Positions 1 to 10,299 of a DNA stretch of 64,000 bases are shown here, one piece after another; the first letter of the stretch is position 1; every line of letters begins with the position of its first letter. The position numbers were made by a program, and so were the translations under genes. The notes beneath the pieces are model-generated. The model saw only the letters and a program-made list of their open reading frames with translations. It was not told the DNA's origin and ran no database searches. This DNA is from Odontesthes bonariensis. Lineage: Eukaryota; Chordata; Actinopteri; Atheriniformes; Atherinopsidae. The stretch spans positions 26,426,822-26,490,821 of the forward strand of contig NC_134516.1 in assembly GCF_027942865.1 (NCBI RefSeq), given 5' to 3'.

Positions 1-62
1 CATTCACAGTAAAGAAACTGCAGCCAGAAGATAAAGGCTGGTATTTCTGTGCTGTGAGTCAA
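1..62 (+). CDS. 3' end of a T-cell receptor beta V segment
   Basis: The window opens inside framework 3 of a V exon. In frame it reads FTVKKLQPEDKGWYFCAVSQ, ending with the YFC motif and the first CDR3 residues. The coding part stops exactly at a recombination heptamer, as germline V segments do. The wording CAVSQHS and the preceding FTVKKLQPED match teleost TRBV as I recall it, and also the complete minus-strand V segment at 43,403-43,707. Everything upstream (leader, framework 1 and 2) lies outside the window, so whether the segment is functional cannot be judged. A TRAV-type identity is the main alternative, because TRAV segments also use 23-bp-spacer signals. Confidence 0.85.
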
Positions 63-101
63 CACAGTGATCCAAACACATGTGAACACTGAACAGAAAC
101 C
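63..101 (+). other. V recombination signal sequence, 23-bp spacer
   Basis: A perfect heptamer CACAGTG (63-69) is followed by a 23-bp spacer (70-92) and nonamer ACAGAAACC (93-101). The nonamer has one mismatch to the consensus ACAAAAACC. It sits directly after the V coding end, so the segment should be joinable to a 12-RSS D or J segment. The same signal, with the same heptamer and nonamer, occurs inverted at 43,364-43,402. Confidence 0.93.
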
Positions 102-217
102 TCTGCACCCTGTTCCCATCTGTATTTATCTGCTCTCCTGTAGGGGGAGCTCAAGTACAAGCTGACAATGTCTCACAGTCATGTGACGCTCCCATATGCA
201 AGCCTTCATATCTGTGC

Positions 218-227
218 TGTGATGTCA
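218..227 (+). promoter_or_regulatory. CRE-like decamer of a TRBV promoter
   Basis: TGTGATGTCA lies 66 bp before the leader ATG at 293. It matches the known Vbeta promoter decamer AGTGAYRTCA at nine of ten positions. The minus-strand V segment has a perfect CRE (TGACGTCA, 44,102-44,109) at a comparable place. Function as a CREB/ATF site is inferred from position and family knowledge. Confidence 0.55.
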
Positions 228-292
228 GAGCTGCCATCACACACACTGACAGTGACTGTGGTCTCCAAGTTCAGTCTTCTCCCAACACAATA

Positions 293-712
293 ATGATCCC
301 AGCTGCTCTGATCAAACTCTCTGCAGCTCTGCTCTGTATTGCAGGTACTTTATGCACATGATGATGCTGAGGACTGAAAGGAGAAGAAGTTCTCTTCTCT
401 TTTAATTCATAATCAGAATTTCATCTTGTTCTTTTTCATTTGCACACAGAAGAGTTGTTGGAGCTTCTGTAACACAATGTGACTTTGACTCCTGCAGGTC
501 TAACTGACGGGAGTGATGTGAGCCAGACTCTTCTGCTGTGGAAGAACGAGGGCCAGTCTGCCACGATGAACTGCAGCCACACTAAGGGCGCTGCTTACTT
601 CCTGATGTACTGGTACCAACAGCTGCCAGGGGAGGGGATGAGGCAGATAGTTTTCACCACTCCATCTCCTCCACATAGATATGAAAGTGGCTTCAATGAG
701 GACAAATTTCCT
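293..712 (+). pseudogene. truncated TRBV segment (leader + 5' part of V exon)
   Basis: A leader exon (293-344, 52 nt, MIPAALIKLSAALLCIAG) ends in a GT donor. An intron follows to an AG acceptor at 496-497. The V exon then runs through conserved framework 1 (VSQTLLLWKNEGQSATMNC), CDR1, and framework 2 with MYWYQQLPGEGMRQIVF, and into framework 3 (ESGFNEDKF). At about 712 similarity to V genes stops. The sequence continues as the repeat that also begins at 2,231, so the second conserved cysteine, CDR3 and RSS are missing. Phase 1 splicing and the 52-nt leader match the V gene at 43,403-44,087. The segment cannot rearrange as it stands. The break is most simply a repeat insertion or recombination in framework 3. 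Confidence 0.85.
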
Positions 713-2230
713 TGTTTGCTCCATAAAACTTGTTTGACAAAGGAAGCCTCCAGTTGGAGTTCCATCAGACGTACTTTAAACAAGACAAAACCAAATGTAT
801 AGTCTGGTATCAAGTGTAAGAGACAGAAAAAGTGGGAGGATTGTAAATTGGCTCCCCACACTGTGGAAAGATTTAAGAGTCTGGATTCATCATACAGTCA
901 GTTAAGAATCCCACCCCAACCTCATGCACTTTCCACCATTTTCCCCAAAGAATGTGCATAAAGTTGAAGTGCATGTCCTACTGAGGTATCCACACGACTA
1001 TTTGAGATCATTTCTTATTCTTTGGAAGACAGTCCAGGAAATGTTTTCAATCGCTGAAGGAGTCTGTTCAGAATCACACCCAAACTTAACAGGACTTTCC
1101 ACCATGTTCTCAAAAAAAAGTGGATAACGGTGAGCTTGCCGTTCAGCTCACACGAGGAAGATCTGCAGGTCATGAAACTACCCCAACAAGAAGCACTTAT
1201 TATAATGAGGAACAGCTCAGTGTTTCTATTAGGGCACTTATCATGACAAAGTCTCGCTTCTGATAGAAAATAAGTGTCATTCTAATCGTGACCACAATAT
1301 TGATCTTCTATTTGACTTGGAAAATCACGTCATCCCTGGAAGTAATCCAGTTTGTTTTCAAAGGTTCAGATCTTGTACATTTTCACTACCAAGACAACCC
1401 CAAAGAGAAGCACTTTTGAGCACAAGAATCAGGAGTGACTCCTTTGAGGTGATCTGAGAGTGATTTGCCCCCAAAAATTAGGCTTCACATTTATGCAGTG
1501 GATGTGGTCTGTCCCAGAGTGTTGCATTCTTTCACTTCAAAGCCATGTAAATGCTCAAATTAGGTAGAAATTAAATAGAAATTTCTTGCAAACACATTTT
1601 TAGCAATAGTTCATATTTTGTAGTAGGATATTTGAATGAGAGCCGTCTGCAAGATTACCCCAACAAGTACCACTTACTTTTTGAAGAAATGTAGTCAGTG
1701 CCTGTGTTAAGGTAATGTTGGGGACAAATTCAAGAAAGAACAGTCATGTCTTATTGAAGAAAATCTCACAAGCGAAACAACCCCAAAAGAGAAGCACTTA
1801 TGAAATCAAGAACCATCAGTGTGTCTGTTTGAGGTGGTCTCCATGTGATACACTCATCTGCTAGCTTCAGTTACAGTCAATAGCATTTGTCGTGTACAAT
1901 CGCCCAAACCAGAAGCACTTCCTGAACTCAAACACAAGTCAGCACAGACAATGAATCAGATTTTTTTCTTACATGAATTTCTCCTGGGTCCAGTTGATGC
2001 TTTCTTGTGTCCTCCACGTTGCGTTTCCCACTGGGTGAGTGTGTTGAACAGAGTTGCCCATTTTATATGCCCAGTGTTTGTGGTTCCAACAAACTCCACC
2101 TTCCTTTTCCACAAGGTTTCTATGGTCCAGGCATTGGGCCATTAAACAACCATTCAAAGAAGAATCGTTTTGGAATGAATGCAGACATGAGGGCAGTTAG
2201 GTGTTGATGAGTGATCAATCAGCTTTCTGC
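713..2230. repeat. first copy of a ~1.5-kb duplicated unit with a recurring CCCCAACAAGAAGCACTT motif
   Basis: The stretch beginning GTTTGCTCCATAAAACTTG at 714 recurs at 2,234, and 894-1,620 recurs at 5,855-6,530. Inside it a short motif close to CCCCAACAAGAAGCACTT returns at irregular spacing (about 912, 1,171, 1,394, 1,654, 1,778 and 1,898). No open reading frame with a recognisable product is present. I cannot assign it to a transposon family; no terminal repeats or tail were found. Confidence 0.6.
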
Positions 2231-2576
2231 AAGTTTGCTCCATGAAACTTGTTTGACAAAGGAAGCCTCCAGTTGGAGTTCCATCAAATGTACTTTAAAC
2301 AAGACAAAACCAAATGTATAGTCTGGTATCAAGTGTAAGAGACAGAAAAAGTGGGTGGATTGTAAATTGGCTCCCCACACTGTGGAAAGATTTAAGAGTC
2401 TGGATTCATCATACAGTGAGGCAAGAATCCCACCCCAACCTCATGCACTTTCCACCATTTTCTCCAAAGAATGTGCATAAAGTTGAAGTGCATGTCCTAC
2501 TGAGGAATCCACATGAATTTTCAAGAGTTTCCTACTATTTGGTTGACAGTCCTGGAATCTTGTCCAATAATTGAAG
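2231..2576. repeat. second copy of the ~1.5-kb unit, interrupted by a LINE
   Basis: It starts like position 714 and follows that copy through the CACCCCAACCTCATGCACTT motif near 2,430. It then diverges and stops at the LINE insertion site. The third portion resumes after the LINE at 5,865. Confidence 0.65.
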
Positions 2577-2586
2577 CAGTCAGTTA

Positions 2587-5500
2587 GTTAGTTAGTTAGA
2601 GCTTTATTTGTCCCCGTGGGGCAATTGTACTTGCATTACACTCGCTGGCACCAGACATGAGACACGATCAGGCATATCAAAAAACACACAAACATTGAAC
2701 ATAGAACACAAAACAGCTACTAGTACACACTACATTGGGTGGCTGGATAAACTACTGACCTCATTTAGTGCCTTTATCGCTTGGGGAATAAAAGAGAACT
2801 TTGACCTGTTTTTGGACAGGAGGGGGAGACAAAAACGACGTCCAGAGGGCAGGAGTTTAAAAGAGGAGGACAGTGGATGCTTATATTGAGCGATGATGTT
2901 GTCAGCCTTTTTAACAAGCCTCTCCCTATAAATACTCTCCATACTTGGCAGAGTGACACCAAGTAGTTTGCTAGCCGTAGTGACTGTCCTCCTGACCACC
3001 TTTTTTTGTGCCTCAGTGGCATTGCCAAACCAACAAATAATACAAAATGTTAAAACACTTTCAATAAAAGCAGAATAAAACATATGAAGCATCCGGTTGT
3101 CTACATTAAAAGCAAGCAGTTTCTTTAAAAAATACATTCTCTGCTGTGTCTTGGTGTGCAGTAGGTCAGTCCATGAGTCCCATTTCAGCTTACTGTCAAG
3201 CACAACACCAAGATATTTGTAGGTAGGGACAGCCTGAATGGTCTCTCCCATGACGACTGTGGCAGAGGGTGATTGTGACTTTCTAAAATCAATAGACATT
3301 ACTTTCGTCTTTTTTGTGTTTAAAATCAGATTTGACCTCTTACACCAGTCTAAAAAGAAATCTAAAATTGGGCCGTGATCACTTTCTCCATCCTCAAGGA
3401 GGCTTACTAGAGCTGTATCATCTGCATATTTAATAAAATGCCTATTGGGGAAGGTGCTAGTGCATGCATTTGTATATAAAATAAATAGCAGGGGAGATAA
3501 AACACAACCTTGTGGGGAGCCCATAGATGTGGTAATAGAGTCAGAGAGGAGAGACCCAACTCTGACTCGCTGAGCTCTGCCAGTTAGGAAGTCCTTAATC
3601 CAGTGAATAAGACCGGTGTTGAGATTAAAATCATTGGCAAGTATGTCTAAAAGAGTCTTTGGTAGCATGGTATTAAAAGCAGAGGAAAAGTCCACAAATA
3701 AAATCTTAGCATGGGCCTTAGGTTTTTCAAGGTGCATGTGCAAAAGGTGCATTAATGTTAAAATTGCATCCTCCACCCCCCTGGAGGCTTGATATGCAAA
3801 TTGCAGAGGATCCATGAGGTTGTGGGTTTTAAAAACAATGTGCTGCTTCACCAGGCGCTCCAAGCATTTCATGACCAGTGAGGTCAGTGCTATTGGACGG
3901 AAATCGTTGGGTTCTGAGGGTCTCTGAGTTTTTGGAACTGGTACAATTGTTGATGTTTTCCACAGGATAGGGACTTTGCAGAGGTTAAGAGAAGAATTAA
4001 AAATGTCAGTAAAAACAGGGGCTAGTTGTTCTGCACAGTGCTTTAGGACACTGCCACAGATGTTATCTGGACCAGGACTTTTCCGAGGATTGCTACGCCT
4101 AAAAATCTGAAGGACATCAGATTGCCTTATATTCCACTCAGATGCAGAAGGGGGAGGGGACAGTGATGGGGGGTCGACGGTGTCATTTCTGTCGCTTTCA
4201 AAGCGGCAGAAAAAGTTGTTCAGCTGATTGGCACTGTCTATGTCCTCACCTCCAAGCATGTCCAAGCAGTGTTTCCAGTCCAGGGAGGGTTTCCCCCTGC
4301 CCTTGTGTGGTACATCAGTCATTGTCTTAATTCCCTGCCATGCTTCCCGGGAGTTGCCTGACACCACGGTAGCTTCGATCTTTTTCCTGTAACTGTACTT
4401 GTCCAACTGTATTTGTCTTTTAATTTGTCTTTGTATATCCCTCTGGCCTATGTCATCGTGAGCCCAGTATGCTTTTTTCTTTTCCATTATAAGGTGCTTT
4501 AGTTTGTTGGACACCCACGGTTTGTCATTGGGGAACACTTTTCTGACTTTTGTGGGTATGATAGAGTCTGTGCAAAAATTGATGTAGTCAGATATGACCT
4601 CTACCTGCTCGTTTATATCGTCACAATTAAAAATCTCCCAGTTTGTACACTCAAAACACCCTTGCAGGAACATTATGCTGTCATTAACCCATGTCTTCAA
4701 TATTTTTGTCTGAGGCTTCTCTCTCTCAAATACTCTCTGGTATACAGGGCGTAGGTAAACCACTTTATGGTCAGATGCCCCTAGTGGCGGGAGCAGGGAT
4801 GAACGGTAGGCGTTTTTGACAGTTCCATAGCACAAGTCTAGAAATGCGTTTTTTCTAGAGGGACAGTCCACGTACTGATAGTATGTGCGTAAGCACTTTT
4901 TCAGTGGGCAATTATTAAAATCTCCAAGTATAAACTTCGGGGCGTCAGGGGAAAGTGCATCAAGTTTCTGGGTGAGATTAAAAATGGCATCTAAGGCCCT
5001 GTCAGCGTTGGCTTTGGGGTGAATGTATGCAACTGTGTAAAAAATCTGGGGAAACTCTCGTGGAAGATATGGAGGTCGCAGAGAGACACAGAGCAGTTCA
5101 ATGTCGGGAGTGCACAGGCTCTCTCTCACCACCACAGTCTTACACCACTCGTCCCGAATGAGTAGACAGACACCGCCCCCGCGGATCTTCCCAGTAGTTG
5201 AAGGGTCCCGGTCAGTCCGGAGCACGGAAAAACCGCGGGGTCCCACCTCGCTGTCAGAGACGTTGCTGTCCAGCCACGTCTCTGTGATGGCCAGGATGCA
5301 GGCGCTCCGGTACTCGTTCAGGTAGCGGGTATTCGCTGTCAGCTCCTCCGTTTTTGCTCTCAGGGACTGGGCGTTGATCAGCAGGGTGATAGGAAGAGGG
5401 AGTTTGTTTCTCAGTCTTCTGAGTTTCTGCCGAATGCCTCCCTTAGATCCCCGTTTGTGTCTCGTCCGGATAGTCCATTTCTTTGGATTTCTTCTGAGGT

Positions 5501-5854
5501 AGTTTGGTAAGGAATCTATAATTAGTTTGTGATCTGAAGACGTATGATTGCGCAGAAGGAGAAGGAATTCCCTGCTATATTGTGTTACACCTGCCGCGCC
5601 GGTAACATGGCCATGGAAGTGGCCACGGGTGAGGCAAGTGTTTAGAAACACTATTAGCAGTCCAATCACACACCAATAAGCGAAGTCCATTGTAGCTTTA
5701 GTGTGAACAACGTGCAATGTAAAACACATCCATCCAAACAATGACTGACGAGTAAATAACTAAACAAACAGAACAAACGGTGCCAGACGCGAGAGATAGC
5801 AGGGCAGCCACAGTGCAGCGCCCTCTCCTTTTTACAATGAGATCTTTAAGATAT
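2587..5854 (-). mobile_element. Rex1/Babar-type LINE, nearly complete
   Basis: About 3.27 kb on the minus strand, flanked by a 10-bp direct repeat CAGTCAGTTA (2,577-2,586 and 5,855-5,864) that looks like a target-site duplication. The 3' end has a short run of TAAC repeats instead of poly(A), as CR1-group LINEs often do. It contains one long ORF (next entry). The insertion lies in the 713-6,530 repeat. The long ORF and clean flanking repeat indicate a recent insertion compared with the other LINEs here. Confidence 0.85.
2730..5741 (-). CDS. LINE endonuclease-reverse transcriptase (Rex1/Babar type)
   Basis: An uninterrupted 1,003-residue ORF. An N-terminal hydrophobic and basic stretch is followed by an apurinic-type endonuclease domain (roughly residues 115-340) with LLINAQSLRAK, ITETWL, LGDFNNCPLK and GASDHKVVY. 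The reverse transcriptase (roughly 560-850) has DFRPIALTSLVMKCLERL, DFSSAFNTM, GSPQGCVLSPLLF and the catalytic YADDTALVS. The C-terminus, with the LPSGRRF motif and a basic tail, is typical of Rex1 elements. The length is near the full size of the family. No stop or frameshift was seen, so it may still be active or very young. There is no separate ORF1 in the element. Clade assignment is from recall of the domain wording. Confidence 0.9.
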   Translation of the reverse strand: MFGWMCFTLHVVHTKATMDFAYWCVIGLLIVFLNTCLTRGHFHGHVTGAAGVTQYSREFLLLLRNHTSSDHKLIIDSLPNYLRRNPKKWTIRTRHKRGSKGGIRQKLRRLRNKLPLPITLLINAQSLRAKTEELTANTRYLNEYRSACILAITETWLDSNVSDSEVGPRGFSVLRTDRDPSTTGKIRGGGVCLLIRDEWCKTVVVRESLCTPDIELLCVSLRPPYLPREFPQIFYTVAYIHPKANADRALDAIFNLTQKLDALSPDAPKFILGDFNNCPLKKCLRTYYQYVDCPSRKNAFLDLCYGTVKNAYRSSLLPPLGASDHKVVYLRPVYQRVFEREKPQTKILKTWVNDSIMFLQGCFECTNWEIFNCDDINEQVEVISDYINFCTDSIIPTKVRKVFPNDKPWVSNKLKHLIMEKKKAYWAHDDIGQRDIQRQIKRQIQLDKYSYRKKIEATVVSGNSREAWQGIKTMTDVPHKGRGKPSLDWKHCLDMLGGEDIDSANQLNNFFCRFESDRNDTVDPPSLSPPPSASEWNIRQSDVLQIFRRSNPRKSPGPDNICGSVLKHCAEQLAPVFTDIFNSSLNLCKVPILWKTSTIVPVPKTQRPSEPNDFRPIALTSLVMKCLERLVKQHIVFKTHNLMDPLQFAYQASRGVEDAILTLMHLLHMHLEKPKAHAKILFVDFSSAFNTMLPKTLLDILANDFNLNTGLIHWIKDFLTGRAQRVRVGSLLSDSITTSMGSPQGCVLSPLLFILYTNACTSTFPNRHFIKYADDTALVSLLEDGESDHGPILDFFLDWCKRSNLILNTKKTKVMSIDFRKSQSPSATVVMGETIQAVPTYKYLGVVLDSKLKWDSWTDLLHTKTQQRMYFLKKLLAFNVDNRMLHMFYSAFIESVLTFCIICWFGNATEAQKKVVRRTVTTASKLLGVTLPSMESIYRERLVKKADNIIAQYKHPLSSSFKLLPSGRRFCLPLLSKNRSKFSFIPQAIKALNEVSSLSSHPM

Positions 5855-5864
5855 CAGTCAGTTA

Positions 5865-6530
5865 AGAATCACACCCCAACTTCAAAGCACTTTCCACCAT
5901 TTTCGCCAAAGAATGTGCATAAAGTTGAAGTGCATGTCCTACTGAAGAATCCACATGACTATTTGAGATCATTTCTTATTCTTTGGAAGACAGTCCAGGA
6001 AATGTCTTCAATCGCTGAAGGAGTCTGTTCAGAATCTCACCCAAACTTAACACGACTTTCCACCATGTTCTAAAAAAAAAGTGGATAAACTACCCCAACA
6101 AGAAGCACTTACTATAATGAGGAACAGCTCAGTTTTTCTATCAGGGCACTTATCATGACAAAGTCTCGCTTCTGATAGAAAATAAGTGTCATTCTAATCG
6201 TGGTCACAATATTGATCTTCTATTTGACTTGGAAAATCACATGTCATCCCTAGAAGTAATCCTGTTTGTCTCAAAGGTTCAGATCTTGTACATTTTCACT
6301 ACCAAGACAACCCCAAAAAGAAGCACTTTTGAGCACAAGAATCAGGAGTGACTCCTTTGAGGTGATCTGAGAGTGATTTGCCCACAAAAATGAGGCTTCA
6401 CATTTACGTAGTGGATGTGGTCTGTCCCAGAGTGTTGCACTCTTTCACTCCAAAGCCATGTAAATGCTCAAATTAGGTGGAAATTAAATAGAAATTCCTT
6501 GCAAATACATTTTTTATCTATTGTTAGATT
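5865..6530. repeat. third copy of the duplicated unit (matches 894-1,620)
   Basis: After the LINE, the sequence from GTTAAGAATCACACCCC closely repeats 894-1,620, including the CTACCCCAACAAGAAGCACTT and CAACCCCAAAAAGAAGCACTT motifs (6,088 and 6,308). Similarity fades near 6,530, just upstream of the THAP fragment. Confidence 0.7.
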
Positions 6531-6711
6531 CGGTTCTTTAATTGGAAGCTCAAGAATGGACCGGAGTAATTCAAGTGAAAATGAAGTGTTCATAGGAGGG
6601 TTTCACTTGACTTCACTTCTGTATTTTCTAAGCGCGCGAACCTAAGTGGTGGGCAACTGAAGCTGGATCCCATTGAAAACACTGTGTTTTGTCTGCCACT
6701 TTTTGCCCAAA

Positions 6712-8256
6712 ATGCCTCAGTTTTGTGCCGTTTTTGGATGTAGCAATCGGTCTAACCGAGAGAAGGGAAAGGGTTACTATTGACAGGGTTGGGGAGTAAC
6801 GGATTACATGTAACGGCGTTACGGTAAAAGGATACAAAATAAAAGTAACTGTAATCCGTTACAGTACAAGCAAAAACGATGTACTCAGATTACAGTTACA
6901 TTCAGTGAGAATGGGGGTTACTTAACAGGATTACAATTTGTGCGAGGTTGCAGTGACAGAAGTACAGAGCGGCAGGGTCGGACTGGGGAAAAAAATCGGC
7001 CCTGGCAATTTTCCCCGGGACCAGCCCAGCCTCAGTATTAATTAGTATCTCCAATCTAATTAAATAAAAATAAAAAAACGAGCACAGACCGCTCATACAG
7101 TCAATGGCATGTACCCATAGAAAAAATACACACTCACACACACATCACACAACCTGACTATCGACTGCTAACAACCATGATCAGTAACCTACACAAACCC
7201 AGACACATAATGGCTCGGCGGCCAGCAATCGGATAAACCAATGAAGTGAATCAATCCTGTGAAAGAATGAAAACAAGTGAATGAAACCTGCACTCACCCA
7301 TTATGAAGTTAACTCTGCCAGCCCCATAATCTTGCCCCTGCTCAACCAACTCCTTGACGTCGGGTATGGTTGGTAACGTTACGGCGGCTAGCATTAGCAA
7401 CGAGGCTGCTAGGCTTGCTAAATCGGTAAGCATTAAGCATCAAGGCTACTGAAGAAAGCTAGTCTTTTTAGCTACGTTATATTATTATCTTTCTTCTCGG
7501 CTATAAGTTAACCTTTGTTTACGGCCACTGGCCCTAACCTGACGCGCTAGCTGTCAAATCACCTTGAAGTTTTCACCGGAAGTACTGGCGCGCACACACA
7601 CAAGCAAGGGTGTGCAAAGAAAAATAAAATGTGATGTAAAAGTCTTACTTTGCTTATTTATTACTAAAGTAGAGCACTTCATTGTCATTGCACATGTATT
7701 AATGAAATGCAGTTTGGCATCTTATCAAGTGTAACGCGTGCATATTGTATAGCATGCAGTATTTAGAGATAAAATGCAGTTATTTACAGCTAGTGTAAGG
7801 AAAGATGGTTAATAGATATGTGCAGAATAGATCAATTACCTAGGGAAATGCATGTATGTGCAGAGAATGTATAATGTAGTTATGGCAGTACAATGAAAAG
7901 AAAAATAGCATGGTATAAATAAATGTGATAAATACAGATGGAATCATACAGATAATAGGCTACCATAAATAGGTAAAAGTAATCCAAAAGTAATCCAAAA
8001 GTAATTAGTTACATTACTTTTTTTAAGTAATCCAAAAAGTTACATTACAATTACATTTTAAACAAGGTAACTTGTAACTGTAACGGATTACATTTTTAAA
8101 GTAACTTACCCAACACTGACTATTGAGTACCTAAGGTTATCGCCCATAGAGGTGAGAAATTGAAAAAAAAAATAATAAAACAACGCCGCAAAAAGTGGAT
8201 AGCTAACCTACGTTTACAGACTGGAGGTGCTGAATCTGCAAATGCTCGTGTCTGCT
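6712..8256 (+). pseudogene. THAP-domain exon, split by a hAT element
   Basis: From the ATG at 6,712 the frame reads [20 protein letters not shown], the start of a THAP zinc finger (first two cysteines of the C2CH set). The hAT insertion at 6,784-8,118 interrupts it. Beyond the target duplication the frame resumes (VPKVIAHRGEKL, KKWIANLRLQTGG, ESANARVC), keeping the THAP tryptophan and third cysteine. It then meets TAA where the histidine-bearing segment should follow. A TGA also lies at the insertion point. THAP proteins bind DNA as transcription regulators or transposase relatives. This copy is broken, and whether it came from a host gene or a P-type element cannot be decided here. Confidence 0.7.
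6784..8118. mobile_element. non-autonomous hAT element
   Basis: The termini CAGGGTTGGGGAGTAAC and, inverted, CAGTGTTGGGTAAGTTAC carry the CAGNG signature of hAT transposons. A perfect 8-bp target duplication ACTATTGA flanks it (6,776-6,783 and 8,119-8,126). Both ends are rich in GTAACGGATTACAT-like sequence. No transposase ORF is recognisable inside its 1,335 bp, so it depended on another element. Confidence 0.88.
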
Positions 8257-8319
8257 AAGAAATTCTGCTTAAGTGCTAACAGGGCACATTAGCTCCCAAG
8301 TTCTTTACAACAGAATCAC

Positions 8320-8337
8320 TCTCTCTCTCTCTCTCTG
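8320..8337. repeat. (CT)n microsatellite
   Basis: About nine CT units (ACTCTCTCTCTC...) between the THAP fragment and the Harbinger end. No function is inferred. Confidence 0.7.
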
Positions 8338-8610
8338 CCTTGTGCATTAGGCTAACAAAGACACATTGGCCCTCATTTATCAAGCCGTCGTAGAAAGCAT
8401 CGTTGATATGAGCGGAGAACTCGTCGTACGCAGAGGCTCAAGTGAGATTTACAGAACATGCGTACCACACCAATCCCATCGTAAGACCGAGCGGCTGTTG
8501 ATAAATCCGGTGGCTGAAATCCATCGTAATGATCCTAACCACGCCTTCTACAATAGGCCGTACCTCTAGAATTTGCGACATGGATAGACGAAAGGCGGCA
8601 AAGAAACGCT

Positions 8611-8653
8611 GCCAACGCTGTTGACAGCTGGGACGGCTGTCAACAGCGTTGGC
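8611..8653. other. perfect 18-bp hairpin inside the Harbinger element
   Basis: GCCAACGCTGTTGACAGC (8,611-8,628) and its exact reverse complement (8,636-8,653) are separated by 7 bp. It may be a fold-back deletion junction or a subterminal transposase site. No Rho-independent T-run follows, and this is a eukaryotic context. Confidence 0.85.
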
Positions 8654-8900
8654 GATGTAAATCGCAGACCGGACGAGTTATGTATTTTCCCCTACTGTGA
8701 TGGTCAATAAAATGTGATAAGCTCCAGATTAAATGAAATCTAGAATTGAACAATGTTTTACTTTTTCTCCAATAAGATCAGGAAGAAGTGGTCCGATACG
8801 AAATTTGCCACCAAAGAAGGTCGCAGCTCTCCAGTGCCTTGGAGGAGAGGGTGGCTGGCCTGATCGGAGCTACGTCTTTTTTCCTTGAATAACAGAATGC

Positions 8901-9180
8901 TTACCAAAAGTCAGAATCGCTGAATAAGTTCCTCTCTCCTCCTGAGCGCTCTTGGCTGTGCAGGCTGGTGGGATCTCTGGGTATGGGGTCCTCTGGATGT
9001 ACATCTGGAAATGGCACTCCGCATGCAATAATAATATTGCATACCTTTTCGGGCGTATATAGAAGGGTTCCCCCCACAGCCGAGAGACAGATCCACCTGC
9101 CCTTTAGGAGCCCTGTACACCTCTCCACAGTGTCAAGCGTACTATGCGCAGTGTTAAAGCGCCTCTCCTGTACGGCTCAT
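8901..9180 (-). pseudogene. Harbinger (HARBI1-like) transposase C-terminal fragment
   Basis: The minus-strand frame contains VERCTGLLKGRWICLSAVGG and then YTPEKVCNIIIACGV. This corresponds to the conserved end of PIF/Harbinger nucleases (VERxxGLLKxRFRCL, PEKVxxIIxACxxLHN). The DDE residues upstream are not present in an open frame. It is a relic within the element above, not a domesticated gene as far as can be seen. Confidence 0.75.
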
Positions 9181-9907
9181 AAGCCACTCATCATTTTCCC
9201 GAAAGAAATCCTGCCGGTCCCGGAACACTCTCTCGCGCCTGATGCGTACGTTCAGGTCCTCTAACAAAGTCAGATCTGCCATCGTTTCGCCATTACCGCG
9301 CCGCTAGAATCACCTCTTAAATAGGCGGTTGAATAATGAGCCATCACTCTTACAATTACGGAGTTGTACTTGTTTAATTTTTTTATTTATTTAATTTGCG
9401 TTTATGTTTATATTAATGTTGAAGTAATAAAGAAATAAAACATGGGCCTTCTTTGAAGTGATAAGTCTGTAATTTTAACCTAGGGATTTGTTGTGACTCA
9501 TGAGGCACGCACCAGTGACGCTGCTGTTTATGTATGCTATTGCAGTCACCGCAAGTCAAAATGGAAAAGTGCGTACACGGCCTCAGACCTGTCGTGGCGA
9601 TTTCATCTTTCCCGCGTTCACGATGTATTTGATAAATGCCAACCTTTCAGCAGAAAAGAACGTACACACGACCTACGCACGTTTTTCGTCTTACGCAAGT
9701 TTGATAAATGAGGGCCAATGTCAGCATTTGGATATTTGGATCTCGGCATTGTATCAAAACATAAACATTTTTGATTGTTATTTGAGTACCAACATTCACA
9801 GCTCGGCATTCAACATGTTAAGTTCTGCTTTACTGCCCAGCCCTGCACTACACACTGCATTTTCCATTGGGATAATGCACCATAAACAACACAGAAAACA
9901 AGCTTAC

Positions 9908-10219
9908 CCTGGCCAACACCAAAACACAATCATTCTGTAGACGTTTTACTCCGAGTTTGCTGATCCATCCGCTGTGGTAATAGTTGTTTGCCTCCAAACT
10001 TTTGTGGGCCTTCATCTGTTGCCTGGTGTAGTAAGAAGTCTGGAGAACCAGGTAGCTCGTTCTGTCCACAGCCTGTATATTCGGCAAATCGTTCCGGTCT
10101 TGCGAAAATTCGGACATTTTCATTAAGTATGGGTCACGCCCAATGTATTTCTCAACTAACGCCAAATACCTTTCCCAATATGCCGGCTCCAAACCACTAC
10201 AATATTCATTCATCTCCAT
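9908..10219 (-). CDS. first exon of a SWIM/YqaJ-like fish repeat-family protein
   Basis: A 104-codon open exon begins MEMNEYCSGLEPAYWERYLA and ends at a GTAAGC donor after VLVLAR. The phrases RDPYLMKMSEFSQDRNDLP, MKAHKSLEANNYYHSGW and NDCVLVLAR resemble the N-terminal part of an expanded fish family. In that family DPYLL, MKxYKSLEAYNQFVCGW and a SWIM zinc finger precede a YqaJ-type recombinase fold. No downstream SWIM or YqaJ exon was found on the minus strand below 9,908, where the Harbinger element lies. The gene is therefore probably truncated or the exon is an orphan. Family assignment is from recall. Confidence 0.5.
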
Positions 10220-10299
10220 GTTGGTGCTGCTGTAGCAATTACAGCAGCAAGCAAGTCTTCATTGCACAGGCATGTGGAAATAATAGAAAACAATTCTAA

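Larger units (their letters stand above)
8368..9716 (-). mobile_element. decayed PIF/Harbinger element
   Basis: Terminal inverted repeats GGCCCTCATTTATCAA and TTGATAAATGAGGGCC bound 1.35 kb. A clear 3-bp target duplication is not visible. On the minus strand the interior encodes the C-terminal part of a Harbinger transposase (next entry). The 5' part of the transposase and the Myb-like partner are missing, so the element is internally deleted. The second Harbinger at 41,771-43,295 belongs to a different subfamily, with a TIR starting GGGCCTCATGC. Confidence 0.8.
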
